Source: JASBSR01 sp963847575 (GTDB lineage Bacteria; Pseudomonadota; Gammaproteobacteria; SZUA-229). From it: DNA of 54,028 nucleotides. The notes under the pieces were generated by a model. It saw nothing but the letters and a program-made list of their open reading frames with translations. It made no database searches and had not been told where the DNA came from. Numbering within the stretch: position 1 is the first letter of the stretch; every line of letters starts with the position of its first letter. Made by a program: the position numbers and the translations under genes. The stretch spans positions 1 through 54,028 of the forward strand of contig CAWKAL010000028.1 of NCBI GenBank assembly GCA_963847575.1, in the 5' to 3' direction. Positions 17,347 through 28,149 of this stretch are shown here, piece after piece.

Positions 17347-19507
17347 TTAAACAGCCTGCAAATTCGCATACGCCATCACCAGCCACTTGCTGCCTTCGTA
17401 TTCGAAATTGACTTCTACCCGTGCGTGCGCACCGCCACCTTCGAGGTTGGTGACAACGCCTTCGCCGAATTTGCCGTGCATCACGCGCTGGCCGACGTGC
17501 AATCCGTTCAGGCTTGCCGGTTGTGCTGACCTCGGAGTATATAACGGTTGCGACACACTGGGTTTCGCCCGCACTTCGTGCAACAGGTGATCGGGAATTT
17601 CACTGATAAATCGTGACGGTGTCGGGTACAGGTCCTGGCCGTAGAGGCGGCGATGCTCTGCCGAGGTCAGCACCAGTTGTTCGCGCGCGCGGGTGATACC
17701 GACATAACACAGTCGGCGTTCTTCTTCGAGCTTGCCTTCTTCATCCAGCGAACGCTGGCTGGGGAACAGGCCTTCTTCAAGGCCGACGATAAATACCAGT
17801 GGAAATTCCAGGCCCTTGGCACTGTGCAAGGTCATTAACTGCACGCACTCTTCCCAGGCATCGGCCTGGCCTTCGCCGGCTTCGAGTGCAGCATGGGTGA
17901 GAAACGCGGTCAGTGTTGCCATGTCTTCGTGTTCGAGTGGGTCGAATTCGAAACCGCGGGCGGCGGTGACCAGCTCTTCAAGGTTTTCTACCCGTGCCTG
18001 GGCTTTTTCGGATTTTTCCTTACCGTAATAATCGATCAATCCGCTTTCGTGGATGACATGGCCCACCTGTTCGTACAGTTCGCTGCCATCGCTGTCAGTA
18101 TCGAGCTGATCTACCAGCCGGAGAAAACCGGCGAGCGCATTTGCCGCGCGCGTTGGCAATACCTTGTTATCGAACAGCGCATGCGAAGCTTCCCACAGGG
18201 TGTAATCGTTCTGCTTGGCCAGTTCGCGAATTTTTTCCACGGTGCGATCACCAATGCCGCGCGTCGGTGTATTCACCACGCGTTCGAACGAGGCGTCGTC
18301 ATTGCGATTGTTGATCAGTCGCAAATACGCGAGCGCGTCCTTGATTTCAGCGCGTTCGAAGAAGCGCATACCACCATATACGCGATACGGTATGCCTTCG
18401 CTGACGAAGCGCTCCTCGAAGACACGTGACTGTGCATTGGATCGATACAGAATGGCGATGTCTGACGCGCGGGTTGCCGTGTTCCATCCATTGCCGGACC
18501 CGGTCGAGCACAAAACGCGCTTCGTCGATTTCGTTGAATGCGTTATAAAAAACAATCTGTTCACCGTCGGCGCCACTGGTCCAGAGTTTTTTGCCCATGC
18601 GATCGCTGTTATTGTCTATCAGCGCATTGGCCGCGGCGAGGATGGTCGTGGTCGAACGGTAGTTCTGTTCGAGTCGTACCACTTCGCAGCCGGGAAAATC
18701 TTTCTGGAACAGCTGAATGTTTTCGACACGTGCGCCGCGCCAGGCATATATCGCCTGGTCATCATCACCGACGATGAATACCTTGCCGGTAGTACCGGCG
18801 AGTAAACGAATCAGTGCGTACTGTATGGTATTGGTGTCCTGGAATTCATCGACCAGGATATGCTTGAAGCGTTGCTGGTAATGTTTGAGCAGGGAGTCAT
18901 TGTCGCGCAGCAGTTCCAGCGTGCGCAGTAACAGCTCGGCAAAATCGACCGCACCGGCGCGTTCGCAGGCGGTTTCATAGGCGCTGTAGATCCGCACCAG
19001 CTGCTGGTAAACCGGGTTGCGCGAAGTATCGACATGCTTCGGGCGCTGGCCTTCGTCTTTCCTGGCGTTGATGAAAGACTGCGCCTGGCGCGGCGGCCAG
19101 CGGGCTTCATCCAGGTCCAGCGCCTTGAGCACGCGACGGATCATCCGGTATTGATCATCCGAATCCAGGATCTGGAAAGTCTGCGGCAGTTTTGCTTCCT
19201 GCCAGTGCGAGCGCAACAAACGATGCGCAAGGCCGTGAAACGTGCCGACCCACATGCCCGCGCTGGGCACGCCCTGCAGTTTTTCCACGCGGTGGCGCAT
19301 TTCTGCCGCCGCCTTGTTGGTAAACGTCACGGCGAATACGTTGAACGGCGATACGCCTTCCACCTGCGCCAGCCATGCGATGCGATGCACCAGCACGCGG
19401 GTTTTACCGCTGCCCGCCCCCGCCAGCACCAGCGCATGGCCGGGTGGCGCCGTCACTGCGGCGCGTTGCGCTTCGTTGAGGCCATCGAGAATATGTGAAA
19501 CATCCAT
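17347..19507 (-). CDS. uvrD: DNA helicase II, frameshifted
   Basis: Superfamily 1A helicase that unwinds DNA in nucleotide excision and mismatch repair. The first frame starts MDVSHILDGLNEAQ at ATG 19507, as in E. coli UvrD, with Walker A AGAGSGKT, FTNKAAAEMR, Walker B VDEFQDTN, GDDDQAIYAWRGA and LEQNYRST. The second frame resumes at SDIAILYRSNAQSRVFEERF and carries LMTLHSAKGLEFPLVF, EERRLCYVGITRAR and the C-terminal tudor-like domain (VGQRVMHGKFGEGVV). The join is a one-base surplus in CGCGCGG at 18466-18472. Both halves are intact and well conserved, so a consensus error is likelier than a pseudogene. Confidence 0.93.
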
Positions 19508-19551
19508 GGTCGACGAGTTTATCATCGACAGCTCGAACTGACCCGTCTGCA

Positions 19552-22399
19552 TCAGAAACTGGCGCCCAAAGTGAGATACGCGCGGTCATCGCCGATCTCA
19601 TCGAAGCCGTGTGCAAAGCCTACGCGCGCGGTCATCGGCACCAGGTAAAACAGGTTGAGATCAGCGCTGAATTCAATGCCTGCACCGGTGTAATACTTCT
19701 CCGGCCGGCTAGTGTTATATGCTGCGCCGCTGTCGATGAACAAGTTGCCGTACCACTGCATCAGGCCCAGCGGTGGCGCCATGATGCCGCGCTCGACACG
19801 CTGGATGGGAAAGCGATATTCGGCACTGAGGATTTGCGCACGCCGACCGCGCAATTGCGGCAGGCCTTCGGCGTAACCGCGCAATGCATACTCGCGCCGG
19901 GAAAACAGGCCTTCACCCGTGGTTTCAAAAAATGGATTCAGGCCGATACCATTATCTTCGCCACCGAGGCGGAAGCGCGAGGGCTGGTCTGTGCCCCAGC
20001 CCTGCAGCACGCGCAACGACAATACATGTTCGCCGCCCAGGCGCAGGTATTCACGCCAGTCTAGGGTGTAGACCTGGCCGGTGAAATCACTGTTGAACAT
20101 ATCGCTGTCTTCCGCAATCAGGCGAAGCCGGCGGCCATCATTCGGACTTATAGACAAGGGATAGCGGCGCGCATTGTTGTACAGCCAGGCGAGGCCCAAC
20201 AGGTTGTCGTTGAACTCGCCGGCCGGGGTGGCACCATTGAGTAATTTAACGTCGCGGTCACGCTCCCATGAAAGCGCCAGCAAAATATCTGATGAAGATA
20301 ATAATCCTCGATCGGGAAATGCAAATATCAATTGCAGGGTTTCATCTGCTCGCACGCGGTCGAGCAGACCACTGCTGTTCTGAAACAGGTTATTATCACG
20401 CGACAATGAAATCGCAAAATCAATACTGTACTGGTACAGGATCGAACCCAGCGGCACCGAGTTTTCAAAATCATACGCCGCGGTCAGGACATAATTATGC
20501 AGACCGAGTGCATCATTGCCCGCGGTGGTAAAACCGAATTCGCTGCGGTCTTCCGACAGCCCGATATGCGGAAACCACCAGCGCGGCTGCAGGCTTTGCC
20601 ATGGCGAATAATTACGGCTTTCGAATTGCTGTGCTGCATTCGGCAATGGATTTAATGCCGCGGTTTTTTCAGGACTTACCGTATCAGTTTTGTTGGCGTC
20701 ATCAAGCCTGAACACATCCGTACCGCGTGCACGGTAACCAATGTAATACAACGGCCCGCCGACAGCGCCCTGGCTCGACTGAAAACCACCACCGAGCAAA
20801 TGGCTGAGCTGATGATGTTGCCCGGTTTCAATATCGTAGCGGTACAGGTTGTATACACCGTCTGCTTCGCTGCTGTAAAAAATACTGTTGCCGTCGGCTG
20901 AATATTGCGGGTAGGCCTGTATTACACTGTTTTGTGTTATTGGCTCCCAGCTTTGCGACGCGAGATCGAACAGCTCGATATTCCAGCCGTAGTGTTTTCG
21001 CCAGAGTGCTGCGACAAGCTTTTTGCCGTCGTGCGAAGCGTCGATTTGTGACAATATTTCATCATTTGATGAAGACCATAAACTGCGTTTAATAACACCG
21101 CTGCTGTCGAGTTCATGCAATTCGAGTTTTCCACCGCTATGATGAACTGCAAATATGCTATCACCTGTCGCACTCCAGGTAGCACGCTGGTATCGTGCGC
21201 AGTGCGTGATGCGTTCCAGGTCACCATTGGTGAACATATAAAGATCACTGTAGAGGTTGAGGTTATTACACACTTCTGGCTGGCTGATAATGATTTCGCC
21301 GTTATCATTGACATCGAAGTCGGCACCGTAATGCAGTTCAGCCAGTACTTCAGCGTTACCGCTACTATCCTGTCTGACCAGCTCCGGCTGGTGGCTGCCG
21401 TCATTACGGATGTAGTACAGGGTATCGCCTTTAGCCCGCACCGGCTGGTTGGCGTAACCACTGCGCGTTATTTCAAAGGCTTCGGCGGGGCTTGCCTGGG
21501 CTTTGAGTGCAGCGATTTGCGGCTGAAATTTTTCACCCAGCCAGGTTTCATATTCGAGCCACATTTGCGTGACATCTTTGCCAAACACCCGGTTGAAAGT
21601 GCTGTTGATAAAAAATGGCAAAAGATTATCGCTGTATTCCTCGACGAATTCCTGTAATTTTTCTTCACCGTAACGTTCTGCGACAAAACGCATAAAATAC
21701 ACGCCGTATAAATACCGCGTTGCGCCGGATGGCCAGGTCGTGATCGGCAGGTTGACCTGCGACACCGGCTTGATGCCCTGCTCTACTTCCATGCGCATCA
21801 TCATTTCAAACATTGTACTTTGACCACGGCCGATGCCGCGCGCGACGTCGGTTTCCTTGTGCGTGGCCAGGCCTTCGATCACCCACAGCGGTTCAAAAAT
21901 ATTGGGGAACAAAAACAGGAAACGTCCAAACACACTGCGCAGGCTGCCGGGCGCGCCTTCGGCCTTGTCGAGATGCAGCACGTGGGTGTATTCATGGGTG
22001 ATGAGTAAGTCCAGCCAGTCATCAAAATCTTCCAGCCCGCCCAGGGCCCGCGGGCGGCGCCATGAATAACACGCTGCGATTAATATTAATGACCGTTGCA
22101 TATCCATTGGCGAAATCACTTTCGTCACTGAGCACGAGGTGGGTTTTTTCCGCGGGTTCCCAGTTGAGTTCGCGCGACAGGCGCTGGTGTACGCGTTCGG
22201 CTATAACCATGGCGCGTTCTGCGCTTGACTGGTGTGGCGCGTCAAAATGCAACTGGAAATGTTCGGATTCGATAGTGCGCCAGTGATGCGAGGGATCAAC
22301 CGCGTGCGCCTGCCGGCAAAATAACAGCAAACAACACGCAATGAATGAGAGGACAGCGCCGGGCTGACACGTATATATGTGTTTAATCCTGTAATGCAT
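19552..22399 (-). CDS. Peptidase-MA-like / beta-propeller / Omp85-type barrel outer-membrane protein, frameshifted
   Basis: About 949 residues once joined. A signal peptide (to about residue 33, ending AHA) leads into a metallopeptidase-like domain with HEYTH in LLITHEYTHVLHLD and a downstream E in WVIEGLATHKETD, the gluzincin pattern. A middle region of repeated SADGNSIFYSSEADGVYNLY-type blades is a TolB/WD40-like propeller. The last 300 residues (SLRVLQGWGTDQPSRFRLGG to YLTLGASF) are a BamA/TamA-like barrel ending in aromatic Phe. The frames change near 22044-22056 in a GC-rich run, probably a consensus error. Its start overlaps the ubiB end by 17 bases, suggesting co-expression. It may be a surface or periplasmic protease; activity is unproven. 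Confidence 0.8.
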
Positions 22400-24047
22400 A
22401 TACCAGCAAGACTGCGCCCACGCCGCCCAGGATCCATGTGACTATCGGTGCACCCAGAAATACAGCCGGTGCAAAACCGCCGACCGCGTAAACCACGACT
22501 GCGCCCAGCACCAGGCTGGCACCGATAATACTGATAACGCTGCGCTTGTTACTGCGGCGTATTTCATGGCGAATATCGCGCATGGCATTAATGTGCTCGC
22601 GTTGATAATCGCCTTCGGAATAATGTTTTAATGCCTGGTAAATCATCCCCGGCATTTCCGGCAGTTTTTCCACCAGGTGCGGCAGGTTGTCTTTCATGCC
22701 GCGCAGCATGGCGCGCGCACCGACCTGCTCTTCCATCCAGCGCTCTAAAAACGGTTTTGCTGTTTTCCACAAATCCAGTTCAGGATAGAGCTGACGGCCC
22801 AGTCCTTCGATGTTCAGCAGGGTTTTCTGCAACAGCACCAGTTGTGGCTGCACTTCCATGTTGAAGCGGCGCGCGGTCTGAAACAGGCGCAACAATAACT
22901 GTCCGAAGGAAATGTCTTTTAGCGGTCGTTCAAATATCGGTTCGCACACACTGCGAATGGCCGATTCAAATTCATCAACGCGCGTGCCCGCGGGCACCCA
23001 GCCAGATTCAACGTGCAGCCTGGCGACACTATTATAATCACGCCGGAAAAATGCCAGGAAGTTTTCTGCCAGGTAACGCTTATCGGTCGCGTTAAGCGTG
23101 CCCATGATGCCAAAATCGACAGCCACATACTTCGGCATCAGCGGATCATCAATGTCGACAAAGATATTGCCGGGGTGCATATCAGCATGAAAAAAGTTGT
23201 GTTTGAATACCTGGGTGAAAAATATTTTAACGCCGAGCGCGGCCAGTCGTTCCATGTCGGTGCCACGATGCTTGAGTTCGTCTACATTACGTATCGGCAC
23301 ACCGTAGATGCGCTCCATCACCAGGATGTTTTTACGGGTGTAGTCCCAGTAAATTTCCGGCACGTATAAATCGGTCGAACCTTCGAAGTTACGTCGCAGC
23401 TGGCTGGCGTTGGCGGCTTCGCGTAACAGGTCGAGTTCGTCGAGAATGGTTTTTTCGTATTCGGCGACGACTTCCAGGGGCCGCAGGCGTCGCAATTGAG
23501 ATGAATACCGCGCAGCTAGTTCGGCAATGATGTACAACAATTCGATATCGCGCTTGATCACTGGCATAACATCGGGTCGTAACACTTTGACAACTACATC
23601 GGTGCCGTCCCTGAGTGTCGCTGCGTGTACCTGGGCAATCGACGCGGAAGCAAGTGGCTTTGTTTCAAACGTCGCAAACAGTTCGCGCACCGGCTGGCCG
23701 AATGCTTTTTCGATAATTTGTTCGGCCTTTTCACCGGGGAACGGCGGCACGGCATCCTGTAATTTTTGTAAATCGTCTGCAATATCATCTGCCAGCAAAT
23801 CACGCCGCGTGGACAGCATCTGGCCAAACTTGATAAATATCGGGCCGAGATCTTCGAGCGCACGCCGAATGCGTTCTCCGCGCGGCGCGCGTTTGCGTCG
23901 AAACCAGTTCCAGGGCAATAGATAGATCAGGTAGCGCACCGGCCTGAACAGGTGGGTGGCAAATATTATTTCATCCAGCCCGTGACGCATGAGTACAATG
24001 TTGATGCGCAACATGCGGAAAAACTGCCCGGGCTTGATGATTCTCAT
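22383..24047 (-). CDS. ubiB: Ubiquinone biosynthesis atypical kinase/ATPase
   Basis: 554 residues, of the ABC1/ADCK family needed for the aerobic hydroxylation steps of ubiquinone synthesis, at the inner membrane. Seen: the K73-FGQ76 motif in IFIKFGQMLSTRRDLL, the alanine-rich nucleotide loop ASASIAQVHAA, the invariant lysine in VVVKVLRPDV, the HADMHPGN catalytic loop, the VDFG metal site, and two C-terminal membrane helices (VISIIGASLVLGAVVVYAV and PIVTWILGGVGAVLLVYAL). Order ubiE-ubiJ-ubiB is the standard gammaproteobacterial operon. Confidence 0.95.
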   Translation of the reverse strand: MRIIKPGQFFRMLRINIVLMRHGLDEIIFATHLFRPVRYLIYLLPWNWFRRKRAPRGERIRRALEDLGPIFIKFGQMLSTRRDLLADDIADDLQKLQDAVPPFPGEKAEQIIEKAFGQPVRELFATFETKPLASASIAQVHAATLRDGTDVVVKVLRPDVMPVIKRDIELLYIIAELAARYSSQLRRLRPLEVVAEYEKTILDELDLLREAANASQLRRNFEGSTDLYVPEIYWDYTRKNILVMERIYGVPIRNVDELKHRGTDMERLAALGVKIFFTQVFKHNFFHADMHPGNIFVDIDDPLMPKYVAVDFGIMGTLNATDKRYLAENFLAFFRRDYNSVARLHVESGWVPAGTRVDEFESAIRSVCEPIFERPLKDISFGQLLLRLFQTARRFNMEVQPQLVLLQKTLLNIEGLGRQLYPELDLWKTAKPFLERWMEEQVGARAMLRGMKDNLPHLVEKLPEMPGMIYQALKHYSEGDYQREHINAMRDIRHEIRRSNKRSVISIIGASLVLGAVVVYAVGGFAPAVFLGAPIVTWILGGVGAVLLVYALQD

Positions 24048-24063
24048 AGTGGGTGATGCTGTA

Positions 24064-24675
24064 TCAGTTGGCTGAAGGTGTGTTCATCTGGGCAAACTCC
24101 TTTTCGAGACGCGCAACATCATCACGTAACTGGTCGACCTGCCTGTAAAAGTTTTCCAGTTCTGCTGCTGGCACCACATCACGACTTTCTTCCTGAACAT
24201 ATTCAGTTGAATCCTCGATCACTGACTGCACTGACGTTTTGCCCCAGCTATGTATTTTACTCAGGGTGCTGAACAAATGATGCGCCGCTGCATCACCGAG
24301 CATACGTGACGCCAGTTCTTCCCAGTCGATATCAAGCGAGGTCAGCAGTTTTTTGAAATCGCGGCCCAGCTGGCTATCGCCTTCAATGCTGACATCGCCT
24401 TTTAGCAGCATCGGCGTAACCTGCTTGCTCAGGCCCATTTTGAACAATGCAATGGGCGTACCGCTGATGGTGGCATCTGCTTCAGTGTCACATTCTGCGC
24501 GTATGTCCATGCCATGTTCGCGGGGGAACAAAAACAGATCGCGCTCGATCAGTTTAATATGTATACGGATGACCTGTCCCGACATTTGCGCCAGTTTTTG
24601 ATCCGCTTCCGGATCCAGCGCCAGCGTGGCATTGACCGTGGCTTGCAACCAGTCGAGTGCAGCTTGAGTCACCAT
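24064..24675 (-). CDS. ubiJ: Ubiquinone biosynthesis accessory factor UbiJ
   Basis: 203 residues. The N-terminal 100 form an SCP2-like lipid-binding domain (for example VIRIHIKLIERDLFLFPREHGMDI, then ATISGTPIALFKMGLSKQ and LLKGDVSIEGDSQLGRDFKKLL). The C-terminus has a short coiled coil (LENFYRQVDQLRDDVARLEKEFAQ). UbiJ and UbiK help organise the soluble Ubi complex and present the lipid intermediate. It is placed between ubiE and ubiB with gaps under 20 bases. Confidence 0.93.
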   Translation of the reverse strand: MVTQAALDWLQATVNATLALDPEADQKLAQMSGQVIRIHIKLIERDLFLFPREHGMDIRAECDTEADATISGTPIALFKMGLSKQVTPMLLKGDVSIEGDSQLGRDFKKLLTSLDIDWEELASRMLGDAAAHHLFSTLSKIHSWGKTSVQSVIEDSTEYVQEESRDVVPAAELENFYRQVDQLRDDVARLEKEFAQMNTPSAN

Positions 24676-24680
24676 GCGTT

Positions 24681-25425
24681 TTACAGTTTATATCCCTTGT
24701 GTAACGCAACGATGCCGCCGGTCATATTGTAATACCGGCAACGCTCAAAACCTGCCAGCTCCATCATCGACTGCAGGGTCTTCTGGTCAGGATGCATGCG
24801 AATGGATTCTGCCAGGTAACGGTAGCTGTCAGCATCATCGACGATCAGCTTGCCCATCATCGGCAACACATTGAATGAATAAAAATCATACGCCTTGTTC
24901 AATCCCGGCATTACCGGTTTGGAAAATTCCAGGATCAGCAGGCGTCCGCCCGGCTTCAACACGCGGTACATCGAGGCCAGCGCTTTTTGCTGATCAGTGA
25001 CATTGCGCAAACCAAAAGCAATCGTTATGCAGTCAAAACTGTTATCGTCAAACGGAAGCTCTTCTGCATTGGCTTCAACAAATTTGATATTGCTGCCATA
25101 ACCCTTGTCGAGTAAGCGGCGGCGCCCCTGCTCCAGCATTTCAGGATTAATATCAGAAATCACCACTTCGCCGCTGTCACCCACCTGTTGTGACAAATAC
25201 ATGGTCAGGTCACCGGTGCCGCCAGCAACATCCAGCGCGCGCTGCCCGATTTTCAAACCGGTATGGCTTATGGCAATTTTTTTCCAGAGTGCGGTGAATG
25301 CCAAACGACATGACATCGTTCATCACATCATATTTACGTGCGACCGACGAAAACACCTCAGCCACCAGCCCGGCTTTTTTGTCACTATCGACCTGCTTGT
25401 ATCCAAAGTGTGTTTTCTGAGGCAT
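24681..25425 (-). CDS. ubiE: Ubiquinone/menaquinone C-methyltransferase, frameshifted
   Basis: About 248 residues joined. The first frame starts MPQKTHFGYKQV and reaches VMNDVMSFGIHR; the second continues LWKKIAISHTGLKIGQ, then the AdoMet-binding motif LDVAGGTGDLTMYLS, and ends in NMTGGIVALHKGYKL. Removing one base at about 25290 restores the family wording GIHRLWKK. Eight bases away is an A7 run, so a consensus error is likely. The enzyme adds the C-methyl group in ubiquinone and menaquinone synthesis. The start at 25425 lies seven bases from a hairpin repeat, leaving the promoter within or beyond that repeat. Confidence 0.92.
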
Positions 25426-25431
25426 TATTAT

Positions 25432-25587
25432 TTAGTCCGCAAATGAACGCGAATCAACGCGAATGTTTTTATTCTCAACATGACAGTATGTCTCTAGTGA
25501 AAGCGCCCGCACGACATCGAATTAATCCAAGCAATAAAATTATCAAGCCGCAATATTTGCGTTTATTCGTGTTCATTTGCGGACTAA
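25432..25587. repeat. Hairpin repeat, family B copy 1
   Basis: Imperfect 33-base inverted repeat, arms 25432-25464 and 25555-25587 with three mismatches, loop 90 bases. The arm begins TTAGTCCGCAAATGAAC. It fills the gap between the DUF971 gene and ubiE. The right arm supplies the stop codon of the DUF971 gene. The same arms recur at 35873-35982. Confidence 0.88.
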
Positions 25588-25943
25588 TTATTATTCTTTC
25601 TTTCACGTCCGGCGTCTTTCAATCGAGCCAGGTAATCTTTCCAGCGTGCGTCGTATTCATCGCCGAGGGTATACAGGTATTCCCAGGTATATAAACCGGT
25701 ATCGTGCTTGTCGTCAAAACACAGCTTGATGGCATAATTGCCCTGCGGTTCTATCGAATCGATATTGACATCTTCCTTGCCGACCTGCAGCACTTCCTGG
25801 CCCGGGCCATGCCCGGTGACTTCGGCAGACGGCGAGTACACACGCAAATACTCACACGGCAGTTTGAAGCTTTTACCGTCGCTGTATTCTATTTCCAGTA
25901 CGCGACTTTTTTGATGCAAACTGATGTTGGTTGGTTTTGGCAT
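25584..25943 (-). CDS. DUF971 (GBBH-like N-terminal domain) protein
   Basis: 119 residues. The pattern SRVLEIEYSDGKSFKLPCEYLRVYSPSAEV followed by YAIKLCFDDKHDTGLYTWEYLY is the DUF971 fold, which is also the N-terminal domain of gamma-butyrobetaine hydroxylase. Stand-alone members often sit next to hslVU and ubiE, as here. A role in Fe-S protein handling has been suggested for the family; nothing in this sequence proves it. The C-terminal Asn-Asn-Asn and stop lie where the hairpin repeat begins, so the natural end may have been altered by the repeat. Confidence 0.88.
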   Translation of the reverse strand: MPKPTNISLHQKSRVLEIEYSDGKSFKLPCEYLRVYSPSAEVTGHGPGQEVLQVGKEDVNIDSIEPQGNYAIKLCFDDKHDTGLYTWEYLYTLGDEYDARWKDYLARLKDAGRERKNNN

Positions 25944-26004
25944 ATTGTTCTCTATTCAAATTAATACATTATTGCCACAGAGGGCACAAAGTTAAAAATA
26001 CATG

Positions 26005-26112
26005 ATCCACAGATGAACGCTGATGAACACAGATGTCTTTTATGCGCCTACGGCACACAATAATATTCTTGTTTTCGAATTAATCCGTGTTCATCTGCGT
26101 TCATCTGTGGAT
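26005..26112. repeat. Hairpin repeat, family C (related to B)
   Basis: Inverted repeat with 30-base arms at 26005-26034 and 26083-26112, two mismatches, loop 48 bases. The arm begins ATCCACAGATGAACGC. The loop contains TTTATGCGCCTACGGC, which reappears (complement, one change) in the loop of the copy at 35873-35982, so the two are related despite different arms. The right end also happens to contain TGTGGATAA (26106-26114), identical to a DnaA box. It lies between hslU and the DUF971 gene. Confidence 0.8.
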
Positions 26113-26170
26113 AAGTAATCTTTAGTTTTTACCCAGGTTATTTCTGTGACAATTTATTTTTTCTGGATGC

Positions 26171-27496
26171 TTATAAAATATAACGACTCAGGTCTTCGTC
26201 CCTGACCAGCTCGCCGAGACTGTCCTGCACGAATGCAGCGTCAATCTTTACCAGCTTGCCTGTACTGTCCGGCGCATCGAAAGATATTTCTTCGAGCAGT
26301 CGCTCCATCACCGTATGTAAGCGGCGTGCGCCGATATTTTCCGAACGCTCGTTGACACTAAAAGCAACTTCGGCAATTTGCTCGACACCTTCCTCGGTAA
26401 ACTCGATATCGACGCCTTCGGTTTTCAATAATGCGCGATACTGCACGGTCAATGCCGCGTCTGGTTCGGTGAGTATGCGGCGAAAGTCGGCCGCATTGAG
26501 CGCATCCAGTTCGACCCGAATGGGCAAGCGCCCCTGCAACTCGGGAATCAGGTCAGACGGCTTTGACATCTGGAATGCGCCCGAGGCAATAAATAATATG
26601 TGGTCGGTTTTTACCATGCCATACTTGGTAGTCACGGTACAGCCTTCCACCAACGGCAGCAAATCGCGTTGCACGCCTTCGCGCGATACATCGGCACCGC
26701 CGTGATCGGCACGCTTTGCCACCTTGTCAATTTCATCGATGAAAACAATCCCATTTTGTTCGGCGTTTTCGAGTGCGCGTGTTTTAATTTCATCTTCCTT
26801 GACCAGCTTGCCGGCTTCATCATCAATCAGTGCACTGCGCGCCTGTGCAATGCGCATTTTTTGTGTTTTCGTTTTTCCACCCGACATGTTCTGAAACATG
26901 CCCTGCAGCTGGCTGGTCATTTCTTCCATGCCGGGCGGCGCCATTATTTCAACACCGACCTGAGGCTGGGAAACTTCAATTTCGATTTCACGATCATCGA
27001 GCTCACCGGCGCGCAGTTTCTGCCTGAATTTTTCACGTGTACTGCTATCGCTGGTTTCCGGCTCACCAAAGCTGTTGCGCGCGGGCGGCAACAGCGCGTC
27101 GAGAATGCGTTCTTCTGCAGCGGTTTCTGCGCGAAACTTTACCTTTTCTACTTCCTGTTCACGCGTGGCTTTGACCGACATGTCTACCAGGTCACGAATG
27201 ATGGAATCGACTTCGCGACCGACATAACCGACCTCGGTAAACTTGGTGGCTTCAACTTTTACAAACGGTGCATTGGCCAGATGCGCAAGCCGACGTGCAA
27301 TCTCGGTTTTACCGACACCGGTCGGGCCAATCATCAAAATATTTTTCGGCGTGATTTCATTGCGCAGGGTTTCATCAACCTGCAGGCGACGCCAGCGATT
27401 GCGCAAGGCAATGGCCACTGCGCGCTTGGCTGCTTTCTGGCCGATGATATGCTTGTCCAGTTCCTGAACGATTTCTCTGGGTGTCATTTCAGACAT
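26171..27496 (-). CDS. hslU: HslU ATPase subunit of the HslUV protease
   Basis: 441 residues. AAA+ unfoldase that feeds substrates to HslV. It starts MSEMTPREIVQELDKHIIGQ at ATG 27496; the frame is open five codons further. Walker A GPTGVGKTEIARRLA, pore loop in EVGYVGREVDSIIRDL, the I-domain insertion (about 110-240), Walker B GIVFIDEIDK, sensor and arginine residues in PELQGRLPIRVEL, and a C-terminal tail ending LSRYIL that docks into HslV. hslV lies immediately upstream with an 11-base gap. Confidence 0.97.
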   Translation of the reverse strand: MSEMTPREIVQELDKHIIGQKAAKRAVAIALRNRWRRLQVDETLRNEITPKNILMIGPTGVGKTEIARRLAHLANAPFVKVEATKFTEVGYVGREVDSIIRDLVDMSVKATREQEVEKVKFRAETAAEERILDALLPPARNSFGEPETSDSSTREKFRQKLRAGELDDREIEIEVSQPQVGVEIMAPPGMEEMTSQLQGMFQNMSGGKTKTQKMRIAQARSALIDDEAGKLVKEDEIKTRALENAEQNGIVFIDEIDKVAKRADHGGADVSREGVQRDLLPLVEGCTVTTKYGMVKTDHILFIASGAFQMSKPSDLIPELQGRLPIRVELDALNAADFRRILTEPDAALTVQYRALLKTEGVDIEFTEEGVEQIAEVAFSVNERSENIGARRLHTVMERLLEEISFDAPDSTGKLVKIDAAFVQDSLGELVRDEDLSRYIL

Positions 27497-27507
27497 AACA
27501 ACGGGTC

Positions 27508-28044
27508 TCAACTAATTTCTTCAATGGTGCGCGACTGGTTGGTATAGATACAGATCTCGCCGGCAATTTCCAGGCTTTTTTCGACAATGTCACGTGCCGA
27601 CTGATCGGTGTTATCAAACAGCGCACGTGCAGCCGATTGTGCATAAGGCCCGCCGGAACCGATCGCGATCAGGTCATCTGCAGTATCAATCACGTCACCC
27701 GTGCCCGAGATCAGTAATGACGATTCTTTATCGACCACAATCAGCATGGCTTCTAGTCGGCGCAGCATGCGGTCCGTGCGCCAGTCTTTTGCAAGCTCGA
27801 CCGCGGCGCGGCGCAACTGGCCGCTGTGACGTTCGAGCATGCCTTCAAAACGTTCTAACAGGGTGAAGGCATCTGCCGTGGCGCCGGCAAATCCGGCGAT
27901 GACCTTATCGTGATAGACCTTGCGCACCTTGGTGGCATTGGCTTTCATAATGGTATTGCCCAGCGTGACCTGGCCGTCACCGCCGACGACTACCGTGCCG
28001 TTGCGACGCACGGTAATTATGGTTGTGCCGTGAAATGTTTCCAC
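27508..28044 (-). CDS. hslV: HslV peptidase subunit of the HslUV protease
   Basis: 178 residues. Threonine protease related to the proteasome beta subunit. The precursor reads METFHG then TTIITVRRNG; removal of the first residues exposes the catalytic threonine. GDGQVTLGNTIMKANATKVRK and GFAGATADAFTLLERFE are conserved. The start is GTG at 28044, with GGAG eight bases upstream. I saw no clear heat-shock promoter in the 105 bases between xerC and this gene. Confidence 0.97.
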   Translation of the reverse strand: METFHGTTIITVRRNGTVVVGGDGQVTLGNTIMKANATKVRKVYHDKVIAGFAGATADAFTLLERFEGMLERHSGQLRRAAVELAKDWRTDRMLRRLEAMLIVVDKESSLLISGTGDVIDTADDLIAIGSGGPYAQSAARALFDNTDQSARDIVEKSLEIAGEICIYTNQSRTIEEIS

Positions 28045-28149
28045 CTGAAACTCCGTTATGTTTGGCCTGGCTAACTATCAGCTCAGACGGCTGATTTTAC
28101 ACGATTCCTGCAGCTTAACGCGCCACAGCATGTGTGGACTTGCGCCGGG

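Noticed and set aside
17347..19507. Two separate helicase genes
   Set aside because: The two frames are complementary halves of a single UvrD, joined by a one-base correction.
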